Source: CAZOHG01 sp964579725 (lineage in GTDB: Bacteria; Zhuqueibacterota; JdFR-76; BMS3Abin05). Taken from it: 7,278 bases of DNA. A program made the translations under genes and the position numbers. Below, piece after piece: positions 6,824 through 7,278 of this stretch (its first letter is position 1; the number at the start of each line of letters is the position of its first letter). The notes under the pieces were generated by a model. That model did not search any database and was not told where the DNA came from. It saw only the letters and a list, made by a program, of their open reading frames with translations. The DNA is taken from NCBI GenBank assembly GCA_964579725.1, contig CAZOHG010000107.1:1-7278 (forward strand), in the 5' to 3' direction.

Positions 6824-7278
6824 TTAGGACCCCATTTTCTTTCGGACAACTTCAATCCTTGAGGGATCGGCCAGGCCGAGCCGGTGCTCCGAATCAGCCG
6901 CTGTGAAAATGTACCGCGGCTCCCGGTGAACCTGTTTTAACGAGGGCAATCCCATTTCGTGTCGTTTTTCCTCAATGATTTGCCAACCCACAAAATCGGC
7001 GGCCACCGGATCGGTCGCTACTAAAATCCCATTGAAGGGCCAGACAAATTGAGGAATGTAGGGTGGCCCGCCGTCGTACTGCGCATTGATCGCATCGAAA
7101 ATCGTCAGTCGCAATTTGTTTTTAATGAGTGGGTGAGCACACAAATCCGGGACGTAGGGATCCCCGACATTCAGGTGGTACTTGTTGGGATTGTGAATGA
7201 CGCCGAAAAAATTCTTCAAACCGCCGCTAAACCCTACAATCCCGTGGTCTTTTAGAACCGGCACATTTACAATGGCAG
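6824..7278 (-). CDS. DUF362 domain protein, C-terminal part (5' end beyond window)
   Basis: The frame is open from the window edge to a TAA at 6824-6826, giving about 151 residues. The N-terminal part, including the start codon, is missing. The sequence around the edge reads AIVNVPVLKDHGIVGFSGG followed by LKNFFGVIHNP, the DUF362 core signature (P.lKdH...G.lKN.fG). Then come a YVPDLCAHP segment, LTIFDAINAQYDGGPPY, and LVATDPVAADFVGWQII, also typical. No CxxCxxC ferredoxin cluster follows, so this is a DUF362 form without a C-terminal 4Fe-4S domain. The biochemical function of DUF362 is not established; many members carry Tat signals, which cannot be checked here. Its stop is one base from the MEMO-AMMECR1 start, so the two are almost certainly co-translated and probably share a process. 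An internal GTG at 7264 is not a credible start because the family motif continues upstream of it. Confidence 0.88.
   Translation of the reverse strand, partial: AIVNVPVLKDHGIVGFSGGLKNFFGVIHNPNKYHLNVGDPYVPDLCAHPLIKNKLRLTIFDAINAQYDGGPPYIPQFVWPFNGILVATDPVAADFVGWQIIEEKRHEMGLPSLKQVHREPRYIFTAADSEHRLGLADPSRIEVVRKKMGS

Noticed and set aside
1..7278. CRISPR, tRNA, rRNA, insertion sequence or defence system
   Set aside because: No regularly spaced repeats, cloverleaf-like sequence, transposase motif or terminal inverted repeats were seen; the protein content is metabolic and transport-related.

Overview
The window carries seven protein-coding genes, all on the minus strand, so transcription runs from high to low coordinates. 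No RNA gene, insertion sequence, CRISPR array or integration site is visible. The organism looks like a Gram-negative-type bacterium: it has periplasmic binding-protein transport, Sec signal peptides without a lipobox, and good Shine-Dalgarno sites at some genes. The lineage cannot be fixed from this sequence. An uncultured member of the FCB or Calditrichota/KSB1-like groups would be compatible, but that is a guess.

Layout in order of transcription. (1) 7278-6824 is the C-terminal part of a DUF362 protein, cut by the window edge. (2) 6822-5317 starts one base after the DUF362 stop. It encodes a signal-peptide-bearing fusion of a MEMO1-like domain (AmmeMemoRadiSam protein B) and an AMMECR1 domain (protein A). 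(3) A spacer of about 230 bases holds a plausible promoter and a strong ribosome binding site. (4) 5086-4499 encodes a divergent protein that looks CYTH-like. (5) 4372-3896 encodes a canonical short CYTH / triphosphate tunnel protein. (6) 3878-2382 encodes an unusual single-chain fusion of the binding protein (TctC) and the small membrane subunit (TctB) of a tripartite tricarboxylate transporter (TTT). (7) 2244-754 encodes the large permease TctA. (8) 618-1 encodes a DUF47/PhoU-like protein whose last residues lie beyond the window.

How they may work together. The TctC-TctB fusion and TctA together give a complete TTT uptake system in two genes. The two CYTH proteins lie directly upstream on the same strand, and the canonical one is only 17 bases from the transporter, so co-transcription is likely. 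DUF47 proteins usually accompany PiT-type phosphate transporters, which raises a speculative phosphate or polyphosphate theme (triphosphate hydrolysis next to phosphate handling). The transporter substrate cannot be read from the sequence. The DUF362/MEMO/AMMECR1 pair appears to be a separate, translationally coupled unit.

The two points most worth following are the TctC-TctB fusion, with an extra transmembrane helix exactly at the junction, and the apparently exported MEMO-AMMECR1 fusion.
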